A DNA stretch of 64,000 nucleotides, from NCBI GenBank assembly GCA_030167125.1, contig CP126531.1:2892578-2956577 (forward strand), written 5' to 3'. The number at the start of each line of letters is the position of its first letter. Position 1 is the first letter of the stretch. A model generated the notes under the pieces. That model was not told the origin of the DNA. It saw nothing but the letters and a program-made list of their open reading frames with translations, and searched no databases. Origin of the DNA: Rhodanobacteraceae bacterium (GTDB lineage: Bacteria > Pseudomonadota > Gammaproteobacteria > Xanthomonadales > Rhodanobacteraceae). Both the position numbers and the translations under genes were made by a program. This document shows, one piece after another, positions 62,906 to 64,000 of this stretch.

Positions 62906-64000
62906 TCAGCCCAGCAGGCGCGCATAGGCCGGCAGCATGGCGCGGCCGATCTGCGCCCAGCCGTAGCGGTGTTCCGCCGCGTTGCGCGCGGCGGCGCCGA
63001 GCCTTCCGATTTCCTCGCGCCGTTTCATCAAGTGCAATACGGAACGCGCAAAGCCATCGGCATCGTCCGCGAACAACGCATCGCGGCCGGGTTCGAGTTC
63101 GATGCCTTCGGCGCCAATGCGGGTCGTGACGATCGCCTTGCCCAGCGCCATCGCTTCGAGCACCTTGAGGCGCGTGCCACTGCCGGCGCGGAGCGGCACC
63201 ACGTACACGCCCGATTCGAGTACCGGTTTGCGCACGTCATCGACAAAGCCGGCGAGTTCGACATTGGCGCGCAGCATTTCGGGTACCACCAGCGAAGCGG
63301 ATTTGCCGACCACCACGAAGCGTGCGCGAGGCTGTTCGGCAAGGATCCGCGGCAAGATGTCCGACAGGAACCATTCGACGCCGTCGCGGTTGGGAAACCA
63401 GCCCATCTGCCCGACGAAAACCATTTGCAACGGCTCGGGCGGCGCGCCGCCGGGGCGATTCATTTCCAGGTCCACGCCGTTGGGTACCACATGGACCGGC
63501 GTGTCCGGCGCCAGTTGTCGCAGTTGCGCGGCGTCGTCTTGCGAACAGGCCAGCACGGCGGATGCGCGCCGGCATGCATCGCGTTCGAACGCGCGCAGCT
63601 TGGGCAGCTGGTTGCGAAGGAAGGCGCGCGCGGCCCCGCGCGGTTCGACATCGATGCGTGCAGCCAACAAGCCGTGCTCGACATTGTGGGCGTTGAGTAC
63701 GACCGGAATGCGCGGATCGATCCCGCTGGCGACGGCCATCAACGGCAGCATGTCGACATGGACGAGATCGAACCGGCCGGCGAGTTCGACGACGCGCCGG
63801 CGCAGTGCGGCGAACGCATATTTGGCGACCACGAACGGCGTGCGCGTGACAACGCTGCGCGCGAGTGCCGACGCCAGCGCGGCGCGCGACTGTTCGGCCG
63901 GGATCGAAAACGCTTCGAACGCCGCCAGCTTGTCACGAAGCGGCGAGCCGGCCGTGGCATCGTCCTCGCCGCGCAGGCAGCTCAACAGGTGCACCTCGTG
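62906..64000 (-). CDS. Family 4 glycosyltransferase, 5' end outside window
   Basis: At least 364 aa; the N-terminal part lies beyond position 64000. The last visible codons read HEVHLLSCLRGEDD, the second strand of a GT4 N-domain, so only about 20-30 residues are missing. GT-B C-domain motifs include VPNGVDL, FVGQMGWFPNRDGVEWF, and the E-x7-E-like SGTRLKVLEAMALGKAIV. Resembles the glycosyltransferases of exosortase-type loci. It converges on flippase 2 with six bases between. Confidence 0.9.
   Translation of the reverse strand, partial: HEVHLLSCLRGEDDATAGSPLRDKLAAFEAFSIPAEQSRAALASALARSVVTRTPFVVAKYAFAALRRRVVELAGRFDLVHVDMLPLMAVASGIDPRIPVVLNAHNVEHGLLAARIDVEPRGAARAFLRNQLPKLRAFERDACRRASAVLACSQDDAAQLRQLAPDTPVHVVPNGVDLEMNRPGGAPPEPLQMVFVGQMGWFPNRDGVEWFLSDILPRILAEQPRARFVVVGKSASLVVPEMLRANVELAGFVDDVRKPVLESGVYVVPLRAGSGTRLKVLEAMALGKAIVTTRIGAEGIELEPGRDALFADDADGFARSVLHLMKRREEIGRLGAAARNAAEHRYGWAQIGRAMLPAYARLLG

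Noticed and set aside
1..64000. CRISPR arrays, tRNA/rRNA genes, insertion sequences, prophage genes
   Set aside because: No regularly spaced direct repeats, no tRNA-like cloverleaf, no rRNA stretch and no transposase or phage gene were recognised by eye; a tRNAscan or ISfinder run would be decisive.

Overview
This is a high-GC, gene-dense stretch of a gammaproteobacterial chromosome. It most resembles the Xanthomonadales (Rhodanobacteraceae/Xanthomonadaceae). The pointers are GumB/GumC-type exopolysaccharide genes, secreted S9, M1 and M16 peptidases, an AlgZ/AlgR-like LytTR two-component pair, UbiE/UbiJ/UbiB and dispersed short palindromic repeats. The assignment rests on gene content and protein resemblance read by eye; no database search was run.

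Layout. (1) 1-3.4 kb: divergent exopolysaccharide export genes, a Wzc/GumC-like co-polymerase cut by the window edge and a Wza/GumB-like outer-membrane lipoprotein. (2) 3.4-29.2 kb: mostly housekeeping. It holds two divergent S9 peptidases, an esterase, a MazEF-like toxin-antitoxin pair with a clear operator palindrome, a LytTR histidine kinase/regulator pair, an M1 aminopeptidase, two GST-like proteins, proline iminopeptidase, ubiE, an M16 peptidase, trmL, a TMEM165-type cation exporter behind a yybP-ykoY (Mn2+) riboswitch, ubiJ-ubiB, gpmA and a repeat lipoprotein. At least four kinds of short palindromic repeat lie between these genes. (3) 29.3-43.9 kb: a compact 12-gene minus-strand operon, the most unusual part. 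(4) 44.2-64 kb: a polysaccharide biosynthesis and tailoring region with an ATP-grasp ligase, GT2, polysaccharide deacetylase, sulfotransferase, acyltransferase-3, galE, a methyltransferase, two paralogous secreted beta-helix proteins, two paralogous Wzx-like flippases, a DUF218 protein, a free-standing A-T-TE NRPS module and a GT4 cut by the window end.

The operon of region 3 runs: methyltransferase, acyl-CoA-dehydrogenase-fold flavoprotein, amino acid:carrier protein ligase (class II seryl-tRNA-synthetase-like), DUF1839, carrier protein, GH2 beta-mannosidase-like enzyme, two double alpha/beta-hydrolases, a small esterase, a third double hydrolase, a flavin reductase and a flavin monooxygenase. 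Most junctions overlap or are a few bases apart. The logic is that an amino acid is adenylated and loaded on the carrier protein, modified there by flavoenzymes, and then transferred or released. The DUF1839 protein has a Cys/His pattern like BtrH-type acyltransferases. The three double hydrolases have lost the serine nucleophile in the first domain and carry a cysteine nucleophile in the second. The NRPS module has a glycine-type specificity code. My working hypothesis is carrier-protein-based amino-acid decoration of an exported glycan, or a small aminoacyl product made beside the glycan locus. The enzymes are recognisable; the product is not.
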